From: Bacteroidota bacterium
GTDB taxonomy: Bacteria; Bacteroidota; Ignavibacteria; UBA10030; UBA8401
Direction of reading: 5' to 3'
Length of the DNA: 64,000 nt
Assembly (NCBI GenBank): GCA_035506275.1
Contig: DATJPT010000009.1
Coordinates: 222,579 to 286,578, forward strand
Below are positions 45,301 through 52,740 of the stretch, piece after piece. Position 1 is the first letter of the stretch; every line of letters starts with the position of its first letter. The position numbers and the translations under genes were made by a program. Below the pieces are notes generated by a model. It saw nothing but the letters and a program-made list of their open reading frames with translations, was not told the origin of the DNA and did not search any database.

Positions 45301-45837
45301 ACACTTCATTTAGGCGATGTGGAAGGGGTGAAGAGCGGAACGGTCCGGGCCGGAGGGGTCATCGCGACCGTGAAGAAGAAGATCGATAAGAACAACAGAA
45401 CGATGGCGTTCATCACGCTCGAGGACTTTACCGGGAAGGCGGAATGCGTTGTCTTTTCAAGCCTGTATAAAAAGCACGAAGAGCTGCTGCAGCCGGAGTC
45501 AATGATCTTTGTTGAAGGGAACGGCGAGGTAAGCGGCGACGTTATCAAGATCGTGGCCACGGATATTATTGCCATGGACAAGGTCCGTGAGAAATTCGCC
45601 AAGCGGGTCTTTTTCCTGATCAATTCGGATGAGGTCGATTCGGGAAAGATGCTGACGCTCCAGCAGATCATGGAAAAGAACAAGGGGAACTGCAACTGTT
45701 ATTTCAATGTTATAGGGAAGGAATTTGCACAGCAGCAGGTCTATGTATCGAGGAAGTATTCGGTCGCTCCGACGGACCAGTTCATCGAAAGCGTGAGGTC
45801 GATTTTGGGAAAAAATGCAATTAAAGTGTCAGCGTAA
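42352..45837 (+). CDS. dnaE: DNA polymerase III alpha subunit (DnaE type)
   Basis: The replicative polymerase, 1161 residues, starts at a GTG (PQFIHLHNHTHYSLLDGA). The N-terminal PHP domain keeps HLHNH (H6, H8, H10), the metal-binding residues often lost in E. coli-type enzymes. The catalytic core carries PDIDVDFSD at residues 414-422 and GRGSAAGSLVSY before it. Family parts further on are KKDKAAMAAQKNKFIEGA and FNKSHSVAYSVVAYQTAY. The OB fold near the C-terminus (GGVIATVKKKIDKNNRTMAF) binds single-stranded DNA. It is followed by trxA after 21 bases. Confidence 0.97.
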   Translation: MPQFIHLHNHTHYSLLDGATTVESLLNAALEHKMPAVALTDHGVMSGAIEFYKKAKKKGIKPIIGSEFYIVTKGSRFDRGQMSQSDTLRGEAKSKGRGVYHHLVLLAKNEKGYRNLLKLTTLAHTEGFYYKPRIDFELLTKYHEDIVALSACANGVVAAHLVNNNYAEAAEIAGMYKGLLGDDFYLEIQNHHTEVEKNVLEGMPRLSKELGIKLIATNDVHYIKPEHAVAHNIMLLIPDASSTNAPDISKLRYGTDQIYFKSAEEMSELFRDYPGAIENTLEVAEKCNLELDMKTNFMPKFPIPSDAGVSTLDDYLDKLSLEGLRSRYAEITPSIESRMTHELGVIRKMGYSGYFLIVADFIRAAREMGVMVGPGRGSAAGSLVSYSLGITNVDPLKYDLLFERFLNPDRISMPDIDVDFSDNKREKVIDYVRNKYGEESVSQIITFGTLSSRAVLKDVARVLGIPLSVVEPITKQIPVNQGKVMPIAEALESVPELKSFRESKDPKIQMLIQVSKVLEGMNRNASTHAAGVVIAPAAISNFVPMYKSPSTELMTQYTMKDLEDAGLLKMDFLGLRTLTVLENALDLIAKNHNVRINLDALPETDQKTFELFHKGQTVAVFQFESSGMQDWLRKLRPTSISDLVAMNALYRPGPMENIGDFIKRKHGQQKIEYLHPKMEETLRETYGVIVYQEQVMRIASDIAGYTLAEADLMRRAMGKKDKAAMAAQKNKFIEGAKRTNAIGQKLAEEIYDLIEKFASYGFNKSHSVAYSVVAYQTAYLKAHYPAEYMAATLTSEIGNTDKIVLLIDDCRKLGIEVLPPDVNESEPTFSVSKNGIRFGMAGIKNVGVNAVEAIIHAREGGKKFTSLFDFCKGVDLRVVNKKTIESLILAGAFDSINRNRAQMLNAVEQTIAAAQNIQTHTERGQSSLFDGAGTKDSPLSAPPLPLVQMWTESEKLSNEKAVLGFYVSGHPLLKYENEINSFATLHLGDVEGVKSGTVRAGGVIATVKKKIDKNNRTMAFITLEDFTGKAECVVFSSLYKKHEELLQPESMIFVEGNGEVSGDVIKIVATDIIAMDKVREKFAKRVFFLINSDEVDSGKMLTLQQIMEKNKGNCNCYFNVIGKEFAQQQVYVSRKYSVAPTDQFIESVRSILGKNAIKVSA

Positions 45838-45858
45838 TTATTCACAAAGGAGAAGTTC

Positions 45859-46182
45859 ATGAAGCCAGTAGAAGTCAACGATGCGAATTTTCAAAACGAA
45901 GTGTTGAACTCCAGCACGCCGGTCCTCGTCGATTTTTGGGCCACCTGGTGCGGTCCGTGCAAGATGATCGCGCCCTATGTGGAAGAAATGGCGACGGAAT
46001 ACAACGGCAAGCTCAAAGTCGGAAAGCTCGATGTCGATGCAAATCCGGCGGTGTCGATGCAGTACGGCATCAGAAGCATTCCAACCCTGTTGGTTTTCAA
46101 AGGAGGGAAGGTTGTCGAGCAGATTGTCGGAGCAGTGCCCAAGAGAAACCTTGTGGAAAAAGTAAGCCGCCACGTCGCGTAA
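45859..46182 (+). CDS. trxA: Thioredoxin
   Basis: The 107-residue protein has WCGPCK with the redox pair C31/C34 and the cis-proline region SIPTLLVFKGG at about 73-83. D25 in LVDFWATWC is the buried acid of the thioredoxin fold. It reduces protein disulphides in the cytoplasm. AAAGGAG precedes the ATG, 21 bases after dnaE. It ends at a hairpin terminator. Confidence 0.97.
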   Translation: MKPVEVNDANFQNEVLNSSTPVLVDFWATWCGPCKMIAPYVEEMATEYNGKLKVGKLDVDANPAVSMQYGIRSIPTLLVFKGGKVVEQIVGAVPKRNLVEKVSRHVA

Positions 46183-46200
46183 GCGGAAGTTTTCAAAAAG

Positions 46201-46235
46201 AAAAGCCTGCCGCGGTTGTTCGCAGCAGGCTTTTT
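46201..46235. terminator. Intrinsic terminator between trxA and the downstream convergent gene
   Basis: Arms AAAAGCCTGC (46201-46210) and GCAGGCTTTT (46225-46234) pair perfectly with a 14-base loop and a T run on the plus strand. A-rich bases ahead also give a U run on the minus strand. It sits between two convergent genes and probably serves both. Confidence 0.88.
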
Positions 46236-46277
46236 ACTTTCCGGTACGGTTTCAGAAATGCCGCCCAATCTCAAGCG

Positions 46278-46670
46278 CTAACGCGTCTTTGCCCCCGCCT
46301 TTTTCCCGAACATCAGCCCCTTCAGCCAGACGAATAAAATGATCAGGAACCCCACCGCCGACAACGGCAGCACGTTGATCCATCCTCCGGTCAGCATGAT
46401 GGCGAAACCTCCGAAGCGGATCCAGTCGGATGATTTCGATGCCATGGTTCTTCTGAGATATGTCCCGAACGGTGAATCTTTGTATTTCTCCAAATCGGTC
46501 CTTGCTATGAGCACCAGCGAGGCAACCGTCGAGGGAATGAAGGCGAGAGAAACGCCGGCAATAAGAAAGTGCAGCCACAACAAATAGACCGCTCCAAATC
46601 CCGTGACGACGTCTGTCAGCAGTTTAACCGGATGGATCTGACTGTAGATCTTTTTTTCTTCAAGCGTCAC
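46278..46670 (-). CDS. Small membrane protein of unknown function
   Basis: From the GTG at 46670 the protein has 130 residues; GGAG lies 5 bases upstream of it, which is why I prefer it over an ATG at 46727 that would overlap the aldo/keto reductase gene. It holds three or four hydrophobic helices (LLTDVVTGFGAVYLLWLHFLIAG, VASLVLIA, FGGFAIMLTGGWINVLPLSAV, FLIILFVWLKGLMF) and a charged cytoplasmic loop (RTDLEKYKDSPFGTYLRR). I recognise no family. The aldo/keto reductase gene is just upstream in the same direction. Confidence 0.65.
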   Translation of the reverse strand: MTLEEKKIYSQIHPVKLLTDVVTGFGAVYLLWLHFLIAGVSLAFIPSTVASLVLIARTDLEKYKDSPFGTYLRRTMASKSSDWIRFGGFAIMLTGGWINVLPLSAVGFLIILFVWLKGLMFGKKAGAKTR

Positions 46671-46708
46671 AGCGGCTCCATAACAATGTTCGTGAACATC
46701 TTTAGGTC

Positions 46709-47593
46709 TCAGACCTGGCCGACCCACCAGCCGGGGTCGTTCGTCTTAAAGGCCTGCCGGATTGTCTCATAAAGTTTTTGAGGAAGCGCCCCTTTTTCGA
46801 TAATGTCGAGATTCCTTTTCAAATGTTCCGGATTAACGGTGCCGACGATGCACGAGTGAACGCCCGGTGTGAACGCGGCAAACCTCAGGGCAACTTCCTG
46901 CCACTCAAGGCCGCCGGGGTCGACGTCCATGGTTTTCCATCGCCACCAATATTCTTCCGCATAGTGGCTTACCGGGCATTCGGCAAAGCGCCACGGAGCA
47001 TTCGCGACCGGTCTCTTTGAGATGACCCCCATTCCTTTTGCGGACGCCGCTGCGAGACTGTTCTCGATGCATCGCTGGTCGCAGATGTTCACCGAGTGTT
47101 CGACCGAACCGAACCGGCCGCTCTCGACGGACCACTCCAACGCTTCGTTTTCCCCAGAGTATGCAGCGACGAGAACTTTTTTCTCACGAACGGCCTCCTC
47201 GATCGCCCGAAGCGGCTCCCCCCACTGGAGCGTGCCGATCGGACAGGAGTGCAGGTGGACGATGTCGATATGGTCCGTCCGGAGAAGCCGCAGCGCTTGA
47301 TCGATTCCGGCCCGGACGCACTCGTATGTCCAATCTTCAAAACCCTGGATCCCGTAGCCGACTTTTGTCGACAGGACGAATTCGCTGCGGCGACGGCCGA
47401 GATACTTTCCAATTCTCTCTTCCGATAATCCGTAGGACCGTGCCGTATCGATAAGCGTGATTCCGGAATCGAGAACAAGATTCAGCAGCTCTTCTGCTTC
47501 TTTCTCCGGCAAATTATTGCTGCCGATGTGGCCGGCTCCAAATCCAAGTGCAGAAACTTTAAGTCCGGTATTGCCAAATGCTCGTTGTTCCAT
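46709..47593 (-). CDS. Aldo/keto reductase
   Basis: A 294-residue NAD(P)H-dependent oxidoreductase with a TIM barrel. Visible family motifs are GNTGLKVSALGFGAG at the N-terminus, DTARSYGLSE with the catalytic Asp and Tyr, FVLSTKVGYG with the Lys, and IDIVHLHS with the His. NADPH-binding elements (ISKRPVANAPWRF, VHSCIVGTVNPEHLKRNLDII) lie near the C-terminus. Length is normal. The substrate is not determinable. It is followed by the small membrane protein gene. Confidence 0.93.
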   Translation of the reverse strand: MEQRAFGNTGLKVSALGFGAGHIGSNNLPEKEAEELLNLVLDSGITLIDTARSYGLSEERIGKYLGRRRSEFVLSTKVGYGIQGFEDWTYECVRAGIDQALRLLRTDHIDIVHLHSCPIGTLQWGEPLRAIEEAVREKKVLVAAYSGENEALEWSVESGRFGSVEHSVNICDQRCIENSLAAASAKGMGVISKRPVANAPWRFAECPVSHYAEEYWWRWKTMDVDPGGLEWQEVALRFAAFTPGVHSCIVGTVNPEHLKRNLDIIEKGALPQKLYETIRQAFKTNDPGWWVGQV

Positions 47594-47663
47594 GAGATCC
47601 TCATCGTATTGCGGATCTTTTCATTGATGCTGACTGGTTTGACGACAAGAGTTGTTTTTACGT

Positions 47664-48233
47664 TTAAGACAAAAATTTTCTGACGCGCTGCTTTGCGCCG
47701 TTTGGGTTTCCTGCGATACTGAAGCCAGCTTTTTTGAACATTGACTGTGTCCCTGTCCAGGAAAAGGAGGAGATGTATTGTCCATCCTTTCCCGGTTTGG
47801 TCGGATAACCTTCGGCTATTTCAACTCCACGGCGTCGCATTTCTTTCAACGCCCCGGCAAGCAACTCGGACGCGATTCCCTTCCCCCGATATGCGCGTGG
47901 AACAAAAAAACAGGGGACAGACCAAACGCGCTCCGGATCGCCGCATCGCAGCGAGGGGGCGCGATTGAGCCGCGGGAAGGAATGACGCGGCCCAAAGGTG
48001 CACCAGCCGACCGGGACACTTTTATCGTACGCGAGCATCCCGCGAATCGACCCGTTGCGAACCCCCTTGCGCAGCCGGGATCTGGCTTTTGCTCCCTTAA
48101 TCTCCGGCCACCGTTCTCCTTTTTCAATCCTCCATGCCTGGCACCAGCACCCGCCGCACGCCCCGTTAGCCCCGAAAAGCTTCTCGAGGTCGGAAAGCAA
48201 GCGCGGGGATAATTTTCTTACGGTGTAAGACAT
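47664..48233 (-). CDS. GNAT family N-acetyltransferase
   Basis: A 189-residue protein with the GNAT acetyl-CoA-binding motif VPRAYRGKGIASELLAGAL at about 112-130, after a beta strand (WSVPCFFV). The N-terminal CGGCWCQAWR stretch is a known mark of one GNAT subgroup. A polar region (SRLRKGVRNGSIRG) precedes the VGWCTFGPRHSFPRL strand. It transfers an acetyl group to an unknown small molecule or protein. It is 70 bases upstream of the aldo/keto reductase in the same direction. Confidence 0.87.
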   Translation of the reverse strand: MSYTVRKLSPRLLSDLEKLFGANGACGGCWCQAWRIEKGERWPEIKGAKARSRLRKGVRNGSIRGMLAYDKSVPVGWCTFGPRHSFPRLNRAPSLRCGDPERVWSVPCFFVPRAYRGKGIASELLAGALKEMRRRGVEIAEGYPTKPGKDGQYISSFSWTGTQSMFKKAGFSIAGNPNGAKQRVRKFLS

Positions 48234-48365
48234 CTGATCTTTTTAATGACCGCAAAAGGAGGAAGAAGAAGTGTTCTTAGGACAAGCTTTTTTAGGGAGC
48301 AGCCGCTCAGTACAAAACGGCCGACGCGATGAAATCATGATTGAATATACCTATGGGTAGCGAAA

Positions 48366-48544
48366 GATGCAAAAATAATAGGGGGATAGCCTGTAAGCAG
48401 CATTCAAGGGACGCTCTTTGTTGCTGCGGGAACCATGATTTGTTCAGGCCTAAAAACAATTGAAACTTCGACTGATTTTATCTATATTCTACCAGAGAAT
48501 CAAACAGCATCGAACATTGTAATCCCGATCACGGGATTTTTTTT
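48366..48544 (+). ncRNA. Candidate structured RNA or attenuated leader upstream of aspS
   Basis: The plus strand folds into nested stems. GCCTG (48389-48393) pairs with CAGGC (48445-48449), GCAGCA (48397-48402) with TGCTGC (48422-48427), and CAAGGG (48405-48410) with TCTTTG (48415-48420) around a 4-base loop. GATGC at 48366-48370 can also pair with GCATC near 48508-48512, closing a larger domain. A terminator hairpin follows, 34 bases before aspS. It does not match a family I can name; a 6S-like or leader RNA are possibilities. No plus-strand gene lies upstream that would need a terminator here. Confidence 0.35.
48521..48544 (+). terminator. Terminator-like hairpin in the leader of aspS
   Basis: AATCCCG (48521-48527) and CGGGATT (48532-48538) pair perfectly with a 4-base loop, followed by a run of Ts to 48544. 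It lies between 34 and 57 bases before the aspS start. No gene upstream on the same strand would end here, so it either ends a small RNA or acts as an attenuator of aspS. Confidence 0.7.
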
Positions 48545-48577
48545 GTTCAACATCGAAAGCAGGAAAAGAACTCTTTC

Positions 48578-50341
48578 ATGGAGTATAAAAAACGAACCCA
48601 TACCTGCGGCGAGCTTAATGCAGGGCATATCGGACAGACCGTGACTCTCACCGGATGGGTGGACCGACGGCGCGATCTTGGCGGCGTGATCTTTATTGAC
48701 CTGCGCGACAGGTATGGTAAGACACAGGTCGTGTTCGGACCACAGCATAATCAGGAAGTCTATCAGCTTGCGAAAGACTTGCGCAGTGAGTACGTCCTTT
48801 CCGTGACAGGAAAGGTCGAGCGCCGACCTGAAGGAACGGACAATCCCGAATTATCGACCGGGGAGATCGACATTCTTACGAATGAGTTGGCGATTTTGAA
48901 TAAGGCAGAGACTCCGCCGTTTCCGATCGAAGAACGGGTTGAAGCGAACGAAGACCTCCGTCTCAAATATCGGTATCTCGACCTGCGCCGTCCCCCGATG
49001 CAGCAATCGCTTCTGACGCGGCACAAACTCTATCAGATCGCGCGCCGCTACTTTGACGGACATAACTTCATCGAAGTTGAGACCCCCGTGCTGATGAAAA
49101 GCACGCCGGAGGGGGCGCGCGATTATCTTGTGCCCAGCCGCGTTCACCCGGGCAAATTCTACGCGCTCCCCCAGTCGCCGCAGACCTACAAACAGATCCT
49201 CATGGTTGCGGGCTTCGACAGATACTTTCAGATCGTGAAGTGCTTCAGGGATGAGGACCTGCGCGCAGATCGCCAGCCCGAGTTTACCCAGATCGACGTT
49301 GAGATGTCTTTTGTCGATGAAAGCGACATTCAGGCGATCACCGAAGGGGTGATCAAGAATTTCTTTTCCGAAGTGAAAGGAATTACCCTGTCTCTTCCAT
49401 TTGCGCGCATGACGTACAGGGATGCGATGGAAGGGTACGGAAGCGATAAGCCCGATCTTCGGTTTGAGCTAAAGTTCGCCGGCTTCAGCGACATTGTTGC
49501 AGGGTCGGGTTTCAAGGTTTTTGCGGAGAACGTCGCCAAAGGCGGAGTCGTTGCAGGATTTTCCGTCCCCGGCGGTGCCAGCTATACACGCAATCAAATG
49601 GACAACCTTGTTGACTTCACGAAATCACTGGGAGCGGGGGGATTGGCGTACATCAAGCTGACGGAAAAGGGGGCGGAATCGGCGATCGAGAAATTTCTGG
49701 GAAAGGATTTACTTGTCAAAATATGCGAGCGGGCCGGCGCAAGAACCGGCGACCTCGTGTTGATTGTTTCCGATTCGTGGCAGAAGACATACGCAACCCT
49801 CGGAACGCTCCGTCTCGAAATGGCGAAGAGGCTGAATCTGATCGATGAATCGAAGAACAGTCTTCTATGGGTCGTCGACTTCCCGATGTTCGAATATTCG
49901 GAAGAGGAAAAACGGTATGTTGCGATGCATCATCCGTTCACTTCGCCGAAAGCGGAAGACGAGGCTTTTTTGGATTCCGACCCGTCCAGGGCCCGCGCTC
50001 GCGCATATGATCTTGTGCTCAACGGAAACGAAATCGCAGGCGGATCGATCCGTATTCACACTCCCGAACTGCAAAGCAAAGTGTTCGGTCTGCTTGGCAT
50101 CGGTCCGGAGGAAGCGAGATCCAAATTTGGCTTCATGCTCGATGCTTTCCGTTACGGCGCCCCGCCGCATGGCGGCATCGCGTTCGGCCTCGACCGCATC
50201 ACCATGCTCCTCACCGGCGCAAAGTCGATTCGCGACGTCATCGCGTTTCCGAAAACGAGCAGCGGCATGTCGCTGATGGACGACTCACCTTCGGAAGTCG
50301 ACAAGAAGCAGCTGGATGAGCTCCATATACGCTTGAAATAG
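48578..50341 (+). CDS. aspS: Aspartyl-tRNA synthetase
   Basis: A 587-residue class II synthetase that charges tRNA-Asp. The N-terminal OB fold binds the anticodon (VTLTGWVDRRRDLGGVIFIDLRDR). The catalytic domain has the family RYLDLRR motif near 131, FIEVETPVL and SPQTYKQILMVAGFDRYFQI. Motif 2 is at FRDEDLRADRQPEFTQIDVE and motif 3 at GLDRITMLLTG near the C-terminus. A bacterial GAD insertion is present (about 290-400). Whether it also charges tRNA-Asn cannot be told. AGGA lies upstream of the ATG, just after the hairpin described above. Confidence 0.97.
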   Translation: MEYKKRTHTCGELNAGHIGQTVTLTGWVDRRRDLGGVIFIDLRDRYGKTQVVFGPQHNQEVYQLAKDLRSEYVLSVTGKVERRPEGTDNPELSTGEIDILTNELAILNKAETPPFPIEERVEANEDLRLKYRYLDLRRPPMQQSLLTRHKLYQIARRYFDGHNFIEVETPVLMKSTPEGARDYLVPSRVHPGKFYALPQSPQTYKQILMVAGFDRYFQIVKCFRDEDLRADRQPEFTQIDVEMSFVDESDIQAITEGVIKNFFSEVKGITLSLPFARMTYRDAMEGYGSDKPDLRFELKFAGFSDIVAGSGFKVFAENVAKGGVVAGFSVPGGASYTRNQMDNLVDFTKSLGAGGLAYIKLTEKGAESAIEKFLGKDLLVKICERAGARTGDLVLIVSDSWQKTYATLGTLRLEMAKRLNLIDESKNSLLWVVDFPMFEYSEEEKRYVAMHHPFTSPKAEDEAFLDSDPSRARARAYDLVLNGNEIAGGSIRIHTPELQSKVFGLLGIGPEEARSKFGFMLDAFRYGAPPHGGIAFGLDRITMLLTGAKSIRDVIAFPKTSSGMSLMDDSPSEVDKKQLDELHIRLK

Positions 50342-50382
50342 TCGTTTAATGTCGAATCGGTAAACATGACTGCAGGGATCTG

Positions 50383-51484
50383 ATGTTTGAAGAATCAAAA
50401 GCTCAGTTAAAATCTTCGGTTGAACGCTTGGGAAAACTCCGGGGGTTCCTTTGACCTTGATTCGAAAGAGAAGAAGGTTGCCGAACTGCAGGGACAGTCC
50501 TCGGCCGCAGGCTTCTGGAATGATAATGTTGCCGCCCAGAAGGTCCTGCAGGAGATCAATCAGCAGAAACAGTGGGTCGATCAATGGGCAAAAATAAAAG
50601 TATTGATCGACGATGCGCAAGCGCTGATTGAGCTTGCTGAAGAATCGAAAGACGAATCCTACCAAAACGATATCGCCCGCGAGATCTCCACGATCACCCA
50701 GGCTCTTTCCGACCTTGAATTCAAGAATATGCTCAGCGGGGTCGACGACCATCGCAATGCGATTCTCACTATCCATTCAGGCGCCGGGGGGACCGAATCG
50801 CAGGACTGGGCCGACATGCTGCTGCGGATGTACATCCGCTGGTGCGAGAACAGGAAGTATAAGGTTTCTCTTGTCGACCGGCTTGACGGCGACGGCGCCG
50901 GAATTAAAAGCGCCACGCTTGAGGTGATGGGGGACCATGCTTTCGGCTACCTCAAAGCAGAGATCGGGGTCCACCGGCTCGTGCGCATCTCGCCGTTCGA
51001 TGCCAACAAGCGCCGGCATACCTCCTTCGCTTCAGTATTCGTGTATCCTGAAATCGATGACGACATTGAGATCGAGATCAATCCGGCGGACGTTGAGATG
51101 GAGACCTACCGTTCGGGAGGCAAAGGGGGGCAGAACGTGAACAAGGTGGAGACCGCGGTCCGCCTTCGCCATGTTCCGACGGGCGTCGTTGTCGCATGCC
51201 AGGAGGAGCGCTCCCAGTTTCAGAACAGAGAACGGGCAATGAAGATGTTGAAATCGCGGCTGTATCAAATGAGGCGCGAAGAGGAGGAGGCGCGGCTCGC
51301 CGTCATCGAAGGGACGAAGAAAAAGATCGAATGGGGCAGCCAGATCCGCTCGTACGTGTTCCATCCATACAATATGGTGAAAGACCACCGCACGGAAGTG
51401 GAGACGAGCGATGTGCACGGCGTAATGGACGGCGACCTCGACAAATTCATTAAGGGGTACCTTATGATGTATGGCGGAAAATAA
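50383..51484 (+). CDS. prfB: Peptide chain release factor 2 with programmed +1 frameshift
   Basis: The protein needs a +1 shift at codon 24. The reading frame from the ATG at 50383 (AGGGA upstream) runs [23 protein letters not shown] and hits TGA at 50452-50454. The next frame from GAC at 50453 gives [13 protein letters not shown] and the rest of RF2, about 366 residues in all. The site CTT TGA C with a CGGGGG three bases ahead has the geometry of the E. coli prfB site. Family motifs are intact: SPF in [19 protein letters not shown] (stop-codon reading) and GGQ in [16 protein letters not shown] (peptide release). Without the frameshift only a truncated start at 50420 would be seen, which is wrong. 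Confidence 0.95.
50440..50455 (+). other. Programmed +1 ribosomal frameshift site of prfB
   Basis: CGGGGG (50440-50445), a Shine-Dalgarno-like element, is followed after three bases by CTT TGA C (50449-50455). Slow termination at the TGA by low RF2 lets ribosomes slip from CTT by one base, giving autoregulation of RF2. The spacing is the same as in the known E. coli element. Confidence 0.93.
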
Positions 51485-51513
51485 CGTCACTTAGCAGGGA
51501 AGGGTACCTTCCG

Positions 51514-52740
51514 ATGCCCTACACTTCGTTCATAGCGCGCCGATACTTGAAATTCAGGCACGGGGCGGGGAAAAAAGATTTTCTTTCCTTTCTTACCGTC
51601 ATTGCGATCGCCGGCATTATGCTCGGCGTCGCTGCGCTCATCATTACCCTCACGATCCTTGCCGGGTTTGAACACGAAATAAAATCCAAAGTCGCGGGCT
51701 TCACGACACATATTCAGGTGACGGGCTTCCAGACACAGACGTTCAAAAACTATGACTCCGCGGCAGAGAGAATGCAAACCTCGATCCGGGAGATCGCGTC
51801 TATTGCGCCCTTTGTTTCCAAAGAGGGCATGGTAAGCTTCGGCAAGGATGTTGAAGGAGTTCTGGTCAAAGGGGTGGAACCGGCCAACGATATTACGACG
51901 GCCCGGCACTATATGATCGAAGGGAACTACGACCTTCATTCCCGAGGACAAATCGCTGCATGCGTTATCGGGAAAAAGCTTCTTCAGAAATTGGATGCGC
52001 ACTGCGGCGACACGATCGCGGTCTTCGGTCTCACGGGGAGTTATTATGAAATGCGCCAGCCGAAAATACTTCCTTTTGTCATCACCGGCGTCTATGAATC
52101 GGGGATGTCGGAATACGACGATGTCTATCTCTTTACCGATATTACCGCTGCCCAATCGCTTTTCATGCTCGGCTCTACGGCCACCGGTTTTGATGTCCTG
52201 TTGAAGGATATTGACACCGCGCCGGCCGTCGCGGAAAAAATTCAGGACCTTATGGGCTACCCGTATTATCCGCGGACACTGTTCCAGCTGTACCGGAATT
52301 TATTCACCTGGATCGAGCTGCAGAAACAGCCGGTGCCGATCATTCTCGGCCTCATTATTCTCGTTGCCACAGTGAACATCATCGGTACGCTGCTGATGGT
52401 GGTCATGGAAAAGACAAACCAAATAGGAATTCTCAAGTCGATGGGGGCCTCGGATTCCGACATCAAGAAAATATTTCTCTACGAAGGAATGTTCATCGGC
52501 CTGCTGGGGACGATGCTCGGCAACGTGTTCGCCTTCGCCGTCTGCTGGGCCCAGCAGACGTTCCATTTCTTTGCGCTCAACTCGTCAATTTACTTCATGA
52601 CGCAGGTTCCGATCCTCTTCCATTGGGAAAATTTCGCCCTGGTCTCGGTGATCGCGTTCGTGCTATGTGTTCTCGCGGCGTACATTCCGTCGGCGATCGC
52701 CGCACGGCTTGACCCTATTCGTTCGATACGGTTCCACTAA
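51514..52740 (+). CDS. lolC: Lipoprotein-releasing ABC transporter permease (LolC/LolE type), first copy
   Basis: A 408-residue FtsX/MacB-type permease with four membrane helices: one near the N-terminus (FLSFLTVIAIAGIMLGVAALI) and three in the C-terminal third (PVPIILGLIILVATVNIIGTLL, then two more). A large periplasmic domain (about 45-270) lies between. The N-terminal IARRYLKFRHGAGKK motif is the family start. The cytoplasmic coupling part NQIGILKSMGASDSDIKKIF (about 305-324) contacts the ATPase. With its neighbours it would extract lipoproteins from the inner membrane for transport to the outer membrane. It overlaps the next permease by one base. Which of the two is LolC or LolE is not decided. 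Confidence 0.9.
   Translation: MPYTSFIARRYLKFRHGAGKKDFLSFLTVIAIAGIMLGVAALIITLTILAGFEHEIKSKVAGFTTHIQVTGFQTQTFKNYDSAAERMQTSIREIASIAPFVSKEGMVSFGKDVEGVLVKGVEPANDITTARHYMIEGNYDLHSRGQIAACVIGKKLLQKLDAHCGDTIAVFGLTGSYYEMRQPKILPFVITGVYESGMSEYDDVYLFTDITAAQSLFMLGSTATGFDVLLKDIDTAPAVAEKIQDLMGYPYYPRTLFQLYRNLFTWIELQKQPVPIILGLIILVATVNIIGTLLMVVMEKTNQIGILKSMGASDSDIKKIFLYEGMFIGLLGTMLGNVFAFAVCWAQQTFHFFALNSSIYFMTQVPILFHWENFALVSVIAFVLCVLAAYIPSAIAARLDPIRSIRFH

Larger units (their letters stand above)
48234..48577. other. Leader region upstream of aspS with a structured RNA candidate
   Basis: About 345 bases between the divergent GNAT gene and aspS. It holds a nested hairpin at 48389-48449 and a terminator-like hairpin at 48521-48544, both described separately. 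No protein-coding gene is supported. Confidence 0.6.

Noticed and set aside
50420..51484. A prfB start at 50420 in the zero frame.
   Set aside because: The real N-terminus is in the preceding frame from 50383 and joins by the +1 frameshift; the 50420 start would give a non-homologous first ten residues.
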